From the NCBI RefSeq assembly GCF_000971115.1, contig NZ_BBLV01000006.1, positions 1 through 64,000 on the forward strand: 64,000 nucleotides of DNA, in the 5' to 3' direction. The notes beneath the pieces are model-generated. The model worked only from the letters and a program-made list of their open reading frames with translations, was not told where the DNA came from and did no database searches. The stretch comes from Demequina gelatinilytica. Lineage in GTDB: Bacteria > Actinomycetota > Actinomycetes > Actinomycetales > Demequinaceae. The position numbers and the translations under genes were made by a program. Below, in pieces: positions 50,370-64,000 of the stretch. How positions within the stretch are numbered: the first letter of the stretch is position 1; the number at the start of each line of letters is the position of its first letter.

Positions 50370-50402
50370 GTCGCCCACGGATCGTTCCCAACCATCCCCA
50401 GG

Positions 50403-50466
50403 GCGCTCGGCCTGACGAGCGCAACCTCGCCACGCCGTAGCTCCCCCTCCTGAACACTCCTGGAGC
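50403..50466 (+). promoter_or_regulatory. Leader RNA hairpins before sulfite reductase
   Basis: GCGCTCG-N6-CGAGCGC (50403-50422) is a perfect 7-bp hairpin. Farther on, GCTCC (50440-50444) can pair with GGAGC (50462-50466), which is the Shine-Dalgarno region just before the GTG at 50471. This could hide the ribosome-binding site when the leader peptide is translated freely. Pairing is inferred by eye. Confidence 0.45.
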
Positions 50467-50470
50467 CGCT

Positions 50471-52258
50471 GTGAGCACCACCACCGAGCAGACCGGGGCC
50501 ACCACCCCTGCCCCTCAGGCGCTGAGCGACGCCGAGGAGCGCCGCCGCCACCGCGAGGAGGCGCGCCTGATCCGCACCCGCGAGGCCGCGGCACGCAAGA
50601 ACACCGCGTCGAAGGACGGCCAGTGGGCCGCGGGCGACCGCACGCCGCTCAACCCGAACGAGGAGTTCAAGTCGACCGGCGACCCCCTCGAGGTCCGGGG
50701 GCGCATCGAGAACCTCTACTCCAAGTGGGGCTTCTGGTCGATCCCTCCCACGGACCTGCGTGGCCGCTTCCGCTGGTGGGGCCTGTACACGCAGCGCCGG
50801 CCCGGGATCGACGGCGGCAAGACCGCGATCCTCGAGCCGCACCAGCTGGACGACGAGTACTTCATGCTCCGCGTCCGATCCGACGGCGGACAGCTCTCCG
50901 TCGCCCAGGCCCGCGAGATCGGTCAGATCTCGAGCGAGTTCGGCCGCGAGACCGCGGACGTGTCCGACCGCCAGAACATCCAGCTCCACTGGATCCGCAT
51001 CGAGGACGTGCCGGAGATCTTCCGCCGTACGGAGGCCGTGGGGCTCGGCTCCGAGGAGGCGTGCGGCGACGTCCCGCGCGTGATCCTCGCCTCCCCCGTC
51101 GCCGGGGTCTCGAAGGACGAGCTGATCGACCCCACGCCGCAGATCGAGCAGATCAAGGAGCTGTACATCGGCTCCCCCGAGTTCTCGAACCTGCCGCGCA
51201 AGTTCAAGACCGCGTTCACCGGCCAGCCGGTCCCCGACATCCTGCACGAGGTCCAGGACATCGCGTTCTGCGCGGTGGAGCACCCCGAGCTGGGCGTCGG
51301 CTACGACCTGTGGGTCGGCGGCGGGCTGTCGGTGAACCCGATGCTCGGCGCGCGCCTGGGCGTGTTCGTGAAGCCCGAGATCGCGCACGAGGTGTGGAAG
51401 GGCGTGGTCAGCATCTTCCGTGACCACGGCTACCGCCGCCTGCGGACGCGCGCCCGCCTCAAGTTCGTGCTCAAGGCGTGGGGCCCGGAGAAGTTCCTCC
51501 AGGTGCTGCAGGACGACTACCTGGGCTACGAGCTCCCCGAGGGCCCCGCGCCCAAGACGGCGACGCCGGGCGATCGCGGCGACCACGTGGGCATCCACCA
51601 GCAGAAGGACGGCAACTGGTACGTGGGCGTCGCCCCCGTCGCCGGCCGCATCTCCGGCACCAAGCTCCAGCGCATCGCGGAGATCGCGGAGTCCGTGGGC
51701 TCGGACCGCATCCGCCTGACGCCGCTGCAGAAGATCCTGATCCTCGACATCCCGGAGGACCGGGTCTCGGACGTGGTCAACGGCCTGCGCGCGCTCGAGC
51801 TCGAGTCCGAGCCCGGCGAGTTCCACCGCAACGTCATCGCGTGCACCGGTATCGAGTACTGCAAGCTCGCGATCGTCGAGACCAAGGCGACCGCGCGCGA
51901 GGTGGTGAAGGTGCTCGACCAGAAGTTCCCCACGCTCGACAACCCCATCACGGTGCACGTCAACGGCTGCCCGAACTCGTGCGCGCGCGTGCAGATCGCG
52001 GACATCGGCTTCAAGGGCCAGCTGGTGCTGGACGAGGAGTCGGGCGAGCAGGTCCCCGGCTTCCAGGTCCACCTGGGCGGGCGCCTGGGCCGCGGCGAGG
52101 ACAACGACTTCGGCCGCAAGATCCGCGCTCACAAGGTCACCGAGAAGGGCATGCCCGAGTACGTCGAGCGCGTCACCCAGAACTACCTGGACACGCGCGA
52201 GGACGGCGAGCCGTTCGCGGACTGGGCCTTCCGGGTGGACGAGGAGCTGATCCGATGA
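50471..52258 (+). CDS. sir: Ferredoxin-type assimilatory sulfite (nitrite/sulfite) reductase
   Basis: 595 residues, GTG start with CTGGAG upstream. Two ferredoxin-like/SiR repeat halves; the siroheme-[4Fe-4S] ligands are Cys458 and Cys464 (CTGIEYC) and Cys500 and Cys504 (CPNSC). It reduces sulfite to sulfide with six electrons from ferredoxin. With APS reductase directly downstream (4-bp overlap) sulfite, not nitrite, is the substrate. The N-terminal ~45 residues are charged and disordered. FprA, encoded 3 kb away, could supply the electrons. Confidence 0.95.
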   Translation: MSTTTEQTGATTPAPQALSDAEERRRHREEARLIRTREAAARKNTASKDGQWAAGDRTPLNPNEEFKSTGDPLEVRGRIENLYSKWGFWSIPPTDLRGRFRWWGLYTQRRPGIDGGKTAILEPHQLDDEYFMLRVRSDGGQLSVAQAREIGQISSEFGRETADVSDRQNIQLHWIRIEDVPEIFRRTEAVGLGSEEACGDVPRVILASPVAGVSKDELIDPTPQIEQIKELYIGSPEFSNLPRKFKTAFTGQPVPDILHEVQDIAFCAVEHPELGVGYDLWVGGGLSVNPMLGARLGVFVKPEIAHEVWKGVVSIFRDHGYRRLRTRARLKFVLKAWGPEKFLQVLQDDYLGYELPEGPAPKTATPGDRGDHVGIHQQKDGNWYVGVAPVAGRISGTKLQRIAEIAESVGSDRIRLTPLQKILILDIPEDRVSDVVNGLRALELESEPGEFHRNVIACTGIEYCKLAIVETKATAREVVKVLDQKFPTLDNPITVHVNGCPNSCARVQIADIGFKGQLVLDEESGEQVPGFQVHLGGRLGRGEDNDFGRKIRAHKVTEKGMPEYVERVTQNYLDTREDGEPFADWAFRVDEELIR

Positions 52259-52989
52259 CGCTGCCAGGGTTGGGCGCGGCGTCGCTCACCCTTCTCAACC
52301 CCTCCGAGTGGACGCCCGAGACGTGCGCCGAGGTCAACGAGCGCCTGCTCACCGCGAGCGCCGCGCACATCGCCGACTGGGCGGTCGCGACGTTCGGCCA
52401 CGGCCTCGCGATCGCGGCGTCGATGCAGGACACGATCCTCCCGCACATGTTCGGGACGCGGCTGTCAGGCGTGGACGTGCTCTTCCTCGAGACCGGGTAC
52501 CACTTCGCGGAGACGGTCGCGACGCGCGACGCCGCAGCCGAGGCGTTCCCCGTGACCATCGTCGACGTGCTGCCCGAGCTCACGGTCGCCGAGCAGGACG
52601 AGCGCTACGGCAAGGACCTGTTCGCGCGCGACCCGGGCCTGTGCTGCCAGATGCGCAAGGTCGACCCGCTGAAGAAGGCGCTGGGCGGGTACGCCGCGTG
52701 GGTGACCGGCGCGCGTCGGGTGGATGCGCTCACCCGGTCGGAGATGCCGGTGGTGTCCTGGGACGCCAAGCACGGGCTGGTCAAGATCAACCCGCTCGCG
52801 CTCTGGGACGATGCCGCCGTCGAGGCGTACCAGGAGGCCCACGCGCTCCCGCGGAACCCCTTGGTCGCCCAGGGCTACCCGAGCATCGGCTGCCTTCCCT
52901 GCACCAAGCCGGTCGCGCCGGGCGCGGACCCGCGCTCGGGCCGCTGGGCAGGCCAGGGCAAGACGGAGTGCGGCATCCACGTCGGCTGA
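52255..52989 (+). CDS. cysH: Assimilatory adenylyl-sulfate (APS) reductase
   Basis: 244 residues. The ATG overlaps the sulfite reductase stop. The paired Cys130-Cys131 (LCCQMRKVDPL) and Cys213/Cys216 (CLPC) form the CC...CxxC [4Fe-4S] motif that separates APS reductases from PAPS reductases; the catalytic Cys is in the C-terminal ECGIHVG. It reduces APS to sulfite with thioredoxin. The gene's last 37 bp (52953-52989) are repeated at 53568-53604 with one mismatch, so the 3' end may have been used as an integration site and regenerated. Confidence 0.95.
   Translation: MTLPGLGAASLTLLNPSEWTPETCAEVNERLLTASAAHIADWAVATFGHGLAIAASMQDTILPHMFGTRLSGVDVLFLETGYHFAETVATRDAAAEAFPVTIVDVLPELTVAEQDERYGKDLFARDPGLCCQMRKVDPLKKALGGYAAWVTGARRVDALTRSEMPVVSWDAKHGLVKINPLALWDDAAVEAYQEAHALPRNPLVAQGYPSIGCLPCTKPVAPGADPRSGRWAGQGKTECGIHVG
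52953..52989. repeat. Left copy of a 37-bp direct repeat (cysH 3' end)
   Basis: Covers the last codons of cysH through its stop. It is 36/37 identical to 53568-53604. A possible attachment-site half. Confidence 0.8.
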
Positions 52990-53567
52990 GGCGCCCGGAT
53001 CGCCACCTGCTCGCGCCCTGCCCTGCCCACGCGACCCCGACCACGCCCTGTGAGGTTCGCAGTGCGCAGAATCGCGTCGATCGGGCACTGAGGACCTCCG
53101 ACGGCGCTCGGCCGGGGCGGCGGTCGAATCCGCATCTACGAGCCATCTTGCCGCCGACCAGGGCTTGCGATCCCATGAACACCGCAGCTACGTTGAGTGC
53201 GGACGTGGCCCCTCCTGACGATGGCGGAGATGGCCGATGTTGTCGGCGTCCTGATCCCGATCAACGAAGACCGAGGCGCGCTCAGCACGAGCGAATGTGA
53301 GGCAACCGCTCATGACCAACTGGATGCGAGCACACCCGACGGCGTTCGCGCTCTTGTTTGCGGCATCCTTGGCTGCCATCGCGAATGCGGTCGTGTGGGT
53401 GACCGAGTGGTCCCTGCTCTACACGCTGGTCGGGACGCAGGTGGCTGGCTGCTCGATCCTGTTCGTCGGGCTCGCCTGGCGCCTGCGGATCCGTCGACGT
53501 GCCGCCGCAGATCGGCAGCCGGCCGCGCACAGCGCAGGGCCTGGCTGAACCCGCGTCACCGGGTCCA
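52990..53567. mobile_element. 578-bp segment flanked by the cysH-end repeat; remnant of an inserted element
   Basis: Bounded by the 37-bp direct repeats. Base use is visibly less GC-skewed at codon third positions than the surroundings. It contains one plausible small gene (53312-53548) and otherwise broken, unrecognised sequence; 52990-53311 holds nothing I can name. No integrase or transposase is left. Site-specific integration with later deletion is the simplest reading; decay after local duplication is the alternative. Confidence 0.5.
53312..53548 (+). CDS. Small two-helix membrane protein (in the inserted segment)
   Basis: 78 residues, not recognised. ATG at 53312 with a weak GAGG upstream. 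Two hydrophobic helices (about 12-30 and 36-58), then a basic tail (LRIRRRAAADR). Codon choice includes TTG, TTT and GCT, unlike neighbouring genes, fitting foreign origin. Confidence 0.5.
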   Translation: MTNWMRAHPTAFALLFAASLAAIANAVVWVTEWSLLYTLVGTQVAGCSILFVGLAWRLRIRRRAAADRQPAAHSAGPG

Positions 53568-53604
53568 CCAGGGCAACACGGAGTGCGGCATCCACGTCGG
53601 CTGA
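53568..53604. repeat. Right copy of the 37-bp direct repeat
   Basis: Encodes a second TECGIHVG-stop ending with no gene body before it; one base differs from the cysH copy. Confidence 0.8.
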
Positions 53605-53625
53605 TCGCCGCTGGACGCTGCGCAT

Positions 53626-53659
53626 GGCGCCCCGGGAGCGGACACTCCCCCGGGGCGCC
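53626..53659 (-). terminator. Terminator after the amylopullulanase gene
   Basis: GGCGCCCCGGG / CCCGGGGCGCC, 11 perfect pairs with a 12-base loop, 9 bp beyond the stop on the minus strand. Confidence 0.85.
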
Positions 53660-53668
53660 GCGTACGTC

Positions 53669-59509
<5,841 letters not shown>

Positions 59510-59586
59510 GGGGTGCTCCCTGGTTCGGGGCCACGTCGGTGTGGCCGGTTCACGACGTTGTGATGCGAGATGTCCGAATGTGCGCG

Positions 59587-59615
59587 AGCGTAGCGGGGGA
59601 TGTAAACGCTTGCAA
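59587..59615 (-). promoter_or_regulatory. Amylopullulanase promoter with LacI-type operator over the -35
   Basis: Minus strand: TTGCAA (59615-59610), 17-bp spacer, TACGCT (59592-59587). The plus-strand string TGTAAACGCTTGCA (59601-59614) matches the LacI-family consensus TGNAANCGNTTNCA at every fixed base and overlaps the -35, so a MalR-like or catabolite repressor would block this promoter. Confidence 0.75.
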
Positions 59616-59664
59616 CAGGAAGCTGCGATTCCGATCGTGGGGCTTATGCGCAGATTGTTTGCAC

Positions 59665-59695
59665 TTGACCATCTTTGCGCGGGCATGCGTACAGT
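59665..59695 (+). promoter_or_regulatory. Promoter of the glycosyltransferase operon
   Basis: TTGACC (59665-59670) and TACAGT (59690-59695) with a 19-bp spacer, slightly long. Transcription would start about 115 bases before the ATG. Confidence 0.5.
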
Positions 59696-59818
59696 GGCCA
59701 CGCATCGACCCGCAGCTGCACCGCAGGGCGCCCCGCGAGGGAGCGCCGCCGCCAACGCCGCCGATCCTCACCTCCCGCCTCCACGCGACAAGTTCGCCTG
59801 CGCCGAGAGGAGCCGATC

Positions 59819-61672
59819 ATGCGATCGCTCGACGCCTCCCCGCCGCCCGTCTCCCGGGACCGCGCGACGGGCCATTCCCCCGTCCTCACCCTGCTCGTGG
59901 TGCTCGCCACGCTCGGGATCCTGGTCTACTCCGGGTTCCTGCTGAACCCCGCGAACCGGGGCGACGTCATCCCGTGGGTGCTCGTCATCTCCGCGGAGTC
60001 GGTGCTCGTCTTCCACGCGCTGCTGTCGATGTGGACCATCCTGGCGGGCGCCGTCGACCCGCGCGGCTACCGGTTCCACCAGGCGCGCGAGCACCTGCTC
60101 GGCCGGTCCGCCGCGGGCGAGCCGACCGCCTGGCCCTTCGAGCTCGCGGGGCGGCGCATCACGGTCGACGTGTTCGTCACCGTCTACGGCGAGCCCGTCG
60201 AGACCATCCGCCGCACCGTCGCCGCGGCCGTCGCGATGCACGGCAGGCACCGGACGTGGGTGCTCGACGACGGCCGCAGCGACCAGGTCCGGGACCTGGC
60301 GCACGAGCTGGGCGCGCGCTACATCCGCCGGCTCAGCTCGGGCGGGCAGAAGGCCGGCAACGTCAACCACGCGCTCACGCTGGCCAAGGGCGAGCTGTTC
60401 GCGATCTTCGACGCGGACTTCGTGCCCTACCCGCACTTCCTGCTCGAGACGGTGCCGTTCTTCGTGGACGACGACGTCGCGTTCGTGCAGACGCCGCAGA
60501 CGTACGGCAACCTGCACACCACCATCGCCAAGGGTGCGGGCTACATGCAGGCCGTCTTCTACCGGTTCGTGCAGCCCGGCCGCAACCGCTTCAACGCCGC
60601 GTTCTGCGTGGGCACCAACGTGGTGTTCCGGCGCACCGCGGTCGAGGACGTGGGCGGCATCTACACGGACTCGAAGTCCGAGGACGTGTGGACGTCGATC
60701 CTCATGCATGAGCGCGGCTGGCGGTCCGTCTACATCCCCACCGTGCTCGCGATCGGGGATGCGCCCGAGACCGTCGAGGCGTACGCGAAGCAGCAGCTGC
60801 GCTGGGCGACGGGTGGATTCGAGATCCTCCTGACCCACAACCCGCTGAGCCCGCGCCGCAACCTCACGGCGGACCAGCGCATCCAGTACCTCGTGACGGC
60901 GACGTTCTACCTCACGGGCATCGCACCGCTCCTCCTGCTCCTGGTGCCGCCCCTCGAGATCTACTTCGACCTGCGTCCCATGGCGCTGTCCATCTCCGTG
61001 GGGACCTGGCTGTTCTTCTATGCGGGCTTCTACCTCATGCAGATCGGGCTCGCATGGTTCACGCTCGGGTCCTTCCGCTGGCAGACGCTGACCCTGTCGA
61101 CCGTGTCCTTCCCCATCTACCTCAAGGCCTTCGTCAACGCCTTCACGCACCGGGACGTGGGCTGGACGTCCACGGGGTCCACCCGGGCGCGCTCCCCGTT
61201 CAACTTCATCGTGCCGCAGGTGCTGTTCTTCGAGTTCCTCCTGCTCACCTCGGTGGTGGCGGTGTGGCGCGACTGGGACAACCGCGTGCCCACGCTCGCG
61301 ACCGCATGGAACGTCACCAACACGGTGATCCTCGGGGCGTTCCTGCTCGCGGCACGCCGCGAGGCGCGCGCCCTGAGGAAGGGTCGCGCCCTGGCCCCGC
61401 CGACGGCCCCCGCGGACGATGTGCCGCGCGAGCCCGCGACGGTGGTCGCCCGCCCCGAGCAGGTCACGGCCGGCATCGCCGCCCGCGAGTCCCAGCCCCG
61501 TCGCATCCCCGCGTGGGCCGCGGCAGGAGCCCGTGCGCCGGAGCCCGCCCATGCGGGGGCGACCCGGGTGCACGATGCGCCGCCCGCACCGCTGCTCGCG
61601 CATCGTCCCCCGGCCGCCGAGGAGCCCGCGCCGCTCGTGGGACGCCGCGCACGAAGGGAGGCACGACGATGA
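59819..61672 (+). CDS. Processive GT2 glycosyltransferase, cellulose/curdlan synthase-like
   Basis: 617 residues. ATG at 59819 with AGAGGAG upstream. Two N-terminal helices (about 20-75), the GT2 domain with UDP-sugar motifs LDDG (Asp151), DAD (198-200) and TNVVFRR, and the polymer-channel motif QQLRW (325-329), the family's QxxRW. Several further helices (about 355-520) form the membrane channel. The last ~100 residues are Ala/Pro/Arg-rich and lack a recognisable PilZ domain, so cyclic di-GMP control as in BcsA is not evident. It is followed by a membrane-fusion-like protein and a beta-1,3-glucanase. Confidence 0.92.
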   Translation: MRSLDASPPPVSRDRATGHSPVLTLLVVLATLGILVYSGFLLNPANRGDVIPWVLVISAESVLVFHALLSMWTILAGAVDPRGYRFHQAREHLLGRSAAGEPTAWPFELAGRRITVDVFVTVYGEPVETIRRTVAAAVAMHGRHRTWVLDDGRSDQVRDLAHELGARYIRRLSSGGQKAGNVNHALTLAKGELFAIFDADFVPYPHFLLETVPFFVDDDVAFVQTPQTYGNLHTTIAKGAGYMQAVFYRFVQPGRNRFNAAFCVGTNVVFRRTAVEDVGGIYTDSKSEDVWTSILMHERGWRSVYIPTVLAIGDAPETVEAYAKQQLRWATGGFEILLTHNPLSPRRNLTADQRIQYLVTATFYLTGIAPLLLLLVPPLEIYFDLRPMALSISVGTWLFFYAGFYLMQIGLAWFTLGSFRWQTLTLSTVSFPIYLKAFVNAFTHRDVGWTSTGSTRARSPFNFIVPQVLFFEFLLLTSVVAVWRDWDNRVPTLATAWNVTNTVILGAFLLAARREARALRKGRALAPPTAPADDVPREPATVVARPEQVTAGIAARESQPRRIPAWAAAGARAPEPAHAGATRVHDAPPAPLLAHRPPAAEEPAPLVGRRARREARR

Positions 61673-62394
61673 CCTGGGGTAACCGATTCAAGCTGGTCGC
61701 GGGCATGCTGGTGGTGCTCCTGATCGTCGCCGCCGCGACGCTCGTGTTCAACCGCCGCCAGACGCAGGTGCTGAGCTCCTCCGCTCAGATCCAGGCGCAG
61801 CAGTACGACGTCGGCAGCGACTACGGAGGCCTGGTCCTCGAGACGTTCGTCGAGGAGGGCGACACCGTGCTCGAGGGCCAGCGGCTGTTCACCATCGAGA
61901 GCGCCGCCCTGCGCCGCGACATCCGCGAGCGCCTCGCCTCCGTGCAGCAGGGACGCTTCGACAAGGACGGCACCGTCACCGTGCGGGCCAACGTCGACGG
62001 CACCCTCACCGCGTTCGACGTGGACGCCGGGAGCTTCGCCGGCACCGGCGCCGTCATGGCGACCATCGACGCCACCGACAGCGAGTACGTCGAGGCGACC
62101 TTCGAGCTCACCACGCGCGACTTCGCGCGCGTGCCCGACTCCGCCCCGGTCGAGCTGCGCCTTCCGGACGGCACCACCGTCACCGGCGAGGTCGAGGACT
62201 TCCAGGTGGAGACCATCGACGGCGGCGCGGTGGTGACCGCACGGATCGACTCCGACGAGCTGCTCGGCATCGTCGACACCGAGCTGCTCCAGCCCGGGAC
62301 GCCGCTCGACGCGACGCTCGAGCTGCGCGACGACGGCCCGCTCGCGGATGTCACCGCCGCGCTCGGCGATCTCGCGAGGCGGGTGGGCCTATGA
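61669..62394 (+). CDS. Membrane-fusion (HlyD-like, biotinyl/lipoyl-hairpin) protein
   Basis: 241 residues. The ATG overlaps the glycosyltransferase stop and has AAGGGAGG upstream. One N-terminal helix (about 9-27), a lipoyl-like beta domain (SDYGGLVLETFVEEGDTVLEGQRLFTIES) and a second half (VRANVDGTLTAFDVDAGSFAGTGAVMATID), but with almost no coiled-coil between them, so it is a short form. Proteins of this kind beside Alg44/BcsA-type synthases help polymer export. Its coupling to the GT2 gene supports that role. Confidence 0.85.
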   Translation: MTWGNRFKLVAGMLVVLLIVAAATLVFNRRQTQVLSSSAQIQAQQYDVGSDYGGLVLETFVEEGDTVLEGQRLFTIESAALRRDIRERLASVQQGRFDKDGTVTVRANVDGTLTAFDVDAGSFAGTGAVMATIDATDSEYVEATFELTTRDFARVPDSAPVELRLPDGTTVTGEVEDFQVETIDGGAVVTARIDSDELLGIVDTELLQPGTPLDATLELRDDGPLADVTAALGDLARRVGL

Positions 62395-64000
62395 AGGGCG
62401 GCGTCATGACTCTCATCGCGGCCTCCGCGCTCGCGCTCGCGGCGTGCTCGGGTCCATCCGAGCCCGGTGCCTCCGGCAGCGCCTCGGGCGGTCCGGGTGC
62501 CCGCACCGACGGACCCGACCCGTCGATCCTGCCCGCGGCCGCCGATGCCGCGGTGACCACGCGCGTGGCGGAGGACGTGGTGCCGCCGACCAACCGCTGG
62601 TACTCGGCGCTCGCCTTCGGGGACACGGGCCTGCCGGTGTTCCCCGCCCCGCTGTCCTTCCAGGCGGTCGACGGCGGCTTCGCGGCGGGGCTCACGCGGC
62701 CCGTCGCGTCGGAGAACGCCATCGTCGCGCCCGCCGTCACGGACGTCACCCTGACGTTCGCCGGGGCGAGCGGCTACGGCGAGGTGACGGAGGCGACCCC
62801 CGTGGGGACCACCCTGACGCTCGGCCCGGTGGACGTGGTGCTCGCGCAGGGCGTCCCGGTCATCGGATTCACCGTCGAGGGCGGCACCGAGGCCACGCTC
62901 TCCGTGGCCTTCGCGGACGCAGGCGACGGCGTCGCCACGGCGACCGTGGGCGAGACCACCTACGGGCTCGCGATCGACGGCGGCTCCGTCGACGGCACCT
63001 CGCTGTCGCTCGACCCCGGCGGGACGGCTCAGCTCTTCGCGGTACCCGACGGGGGCGATGCGCTCGCGTTCGCCGCCGCGCTCGGACCGCTCGCGCGGGG
63101 CGCCGATGCATCGTTCTCCCTGGGTGAGGCCGCCACCACCACGGTGGCCTACGCGGACGTGCCGACCGTGGTCGCGGTGCCGGCCTCCCGCGCGGAGGGG
63201 CTCGAGTGCACGCTCGGGTCGTACGCGACCATCCACGGGACGTACTCGGTGTGCGAGGCCGCGGAGGTGTCATGGGCCGTGCCGTTGGTCGAGCCCTCCG
63301 CCTCGCTCGACCTCTCCGGGATCACCGGCCCCGAGCGGAAGGCGGTCACCGAGGCGCTGACGGCGGACGCGGATGCCGCACTCGAGCTGCCCGCGGACAC
63401 GTACTTCGGATCGAAGGCGCTGTACCGGCTCGCCAACCTGGTGCAGGTGGCCGATGCGCTCGGCTCCCACGAGGTGGCGGACCGCCTCCAGCGGTCGCTC
63501 GCGGAGCAGCTCGACCTGTGGGGCGAGGCTGCGGGCTGCGCCTCGCGGGCGGAGCGATGCTTCACCTACGACGCCACCCTGCGGGGAGTGGTGGGCCTCG
63601 CGACCGCCTTCGGCTCCGAGCAGTTCAACGACCATCACTTCCACTACGGCTACCTGCTGTACGCGGCCGCGGTGGCGGGGGCGCGCGATCCCGAGCTGGC
63701 CGCGCGGATCGCGCCGGTGATGGACCTGGTCGCGGAGGACATCGCGGCGCCCGGCACCTCGGAGTCGTTCCCCGTCCGGCGCGTCTTCGATCCCGTCGCG
63801 GGGCACTCGTGGGCGAGCGGCACCAGCCCGTTCGCGGACGGCAACAACCAGGAGTCGAGCTCCGAGGCGGTGCTCGCGTGGAACGCGGTCGCGCTCTGGG
63901 CCGAGGTGACCGACGACGCCGACCTGGGCGGCTCCGCGCGGTGGATGCTGTCCGCGGAGTCGGAGGCGGCGCGACGCCTGCAGCTCGCGCCGGACCTGTC
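62391..64000 (+). CDS. GH81 endo-1,3-beta-glucanase lipoprotein (partial, runs off the window)
   Basis: 536 codons visible. The ATG overlaps the previous stop (ATGA); a second ATG at 62406 is possible. A lipoprotein signal (LIAASALALAAC) ends with a lipobox Cys at about residue 20, followed by a Ser/Gly/Pro linker. GH81 signatures: PPTNRWYSALAFGD near the start, QFNDHHFHYGYLLYAAAV, FDPVAGHSWASG and DGNNQESSSEAVLAWNA with the proposed catalytic Glu pair. It cleaves beta-1,3-glucan. Its place beside a synthase suggests trimming or release of the polymer made, rather than feeding on foreign glucan. Confidence 0.92.
   Translation, partial: MKGGVMTLIAASALALAACSGPSEPGASGSASGGPGARTDGPDPSILPAAADAAVTTRVAEDVVPPTNRWYSALAFGDTGLPVFPAPLSFQAVDGGFAAGLTRPVASENAIVAPAVTDVTLTFAGASGYGEVTEATPVGTTLTLGPVDVVLAQGVPVIGFTVEGGTEATLSVAFADAGDGVATATVGETTYGLAIDGGSVDGTSLSLDPGGTAQLFAVPDGGDALAFAAALGPLARGADASFSLGEAATTTVAYADVPTVVAVPASRAEGLECTLGSYATIHGTYSVCEAAEVSWAVPLVEPSASLDLSGITGPERKAVTEALTADADAALELPADTYFGSKALYRLANLVQVADALGSHEVADRLQRSLAEQLDLWGEAAGCASRAERCFTYDATLRGVVGLATAFGSEQFNDHHFHYGYLLYAAAVAGARDPELAARIAPVMDLVAEDIAAPGTSESFPVRRVFDPVAGHSWASGTSPFADGNNQESSSEAVLAWNAVALWAEVTDDADLGGSARWMLSAESEAARRLQLAPDL

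Larger units (their letters stand above)
59510..59818. other. 309-bp divergent control region (amylopullulanase / glycosyltransferase)
   Basis: Contains the amylopullulanase promoter with its LacI-type operator on the left and the glycosyltransferase promoter on the right. It is clearly more AT-rich than the flanking genes. No coding sequence seen. Confidence 0.8.

Noticed and set aside
50273..50440. Longer upstream ORF (about 55 codons) overlapping the Cys-rich leader peptide
   Set aside because: No Shine-Dalgarno, starts before the predicted transcription start, and the overlapping Cys-clustered frame has a functional explanation.
53197..53604. 135-codon plus-strand ORF ending in TECGIHVG
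   Set aside because: The N-terminal part has no recognisable features and the ending comes from the duplicated cysH tail; the overlapping two-helix frame is more protein-like.

Overview
The window is very GC-rich, gene-dense actinobacterial DNA. Gene order, the tRNA-Thr/tRNA-Met/rpmG/MaoC-pair/murB neighbourhood, the FprA-type ferredoxin reductase and the many leaderless-looking starts fit Micrococcales. A Cellulomonadaceae- or Demequinaceae-like bacterium is my best guess, by inference only. There is no rRNA operon, CRISPR array, intact insertion sequence or phage.

Layout. 1-12100 (minus): one long run encoding a membrane Ser/Thr kinase, a 1998-residue Ig-like/fibronectin surface protein, a MoxR ATPase, a DUF58 protein, a transglutaminase-fold protein that seems to lack catalytic residues, and the start of a proline-rich protein. 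12298-18289: a small hypothetical protein, an orphan winged-helix protein, then a NarL-type two-component system followed by a MacB/FtsX-type ABC transporter. The kinase and the transporter share an operator-plus-promoter layout. 18460-25967: murB, two paralogous MFS exporters, a LacI regulator, a purine permease and a MaoC pair. 26006-27578: a membrane EEP-family hydrolase, rpmG and two tRNAs. 27673-37996: a YcaQ-like DNA glycosylase, then a polyamine block (aminotransferase, PotABCD, amine oxidase) and a sugar transporter. 38119-50105: tRNA-Tyr, YajQ, several small enzymes, a PoxB/glutamate-synthase-like pair, HtpX, FprA and a DUF4125 / TPR-DUF4037 pair. 50264-53604: a cysteine-rich leader peptide, sulfite reductase and APS reductase, with the 3' end of cysH duplicated around a short insert. 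53669-64000: a secreted double-catalytic amylopullulanase, divergent from an operon of a cellulose/curdlan-synthase-like glycosyltransferase, a membrane-fusion-like protein and a GH81 beta-1,3-glucanase that runs off the end.

How the parts work together. The starch enzyme has a LacI-type operator across its -35 box, so it is probably induced by maltodextrins. The cys operon looks controlled both at its promoter (palindrome on the -10) and by leader-peptide translation (clustered Cys codons, hairpin over the Shine-Dalgarno). The polyamine genes would import, transaminate and oxidise polyamines. The GT2/GH81 block is a candidate beta-glucan exopolysaccharide locus. About a dozen genes have a -10 box 6-7 nt before the start codon and no Shine-Dalgarno, so leaderless mRNAs are probably common here.
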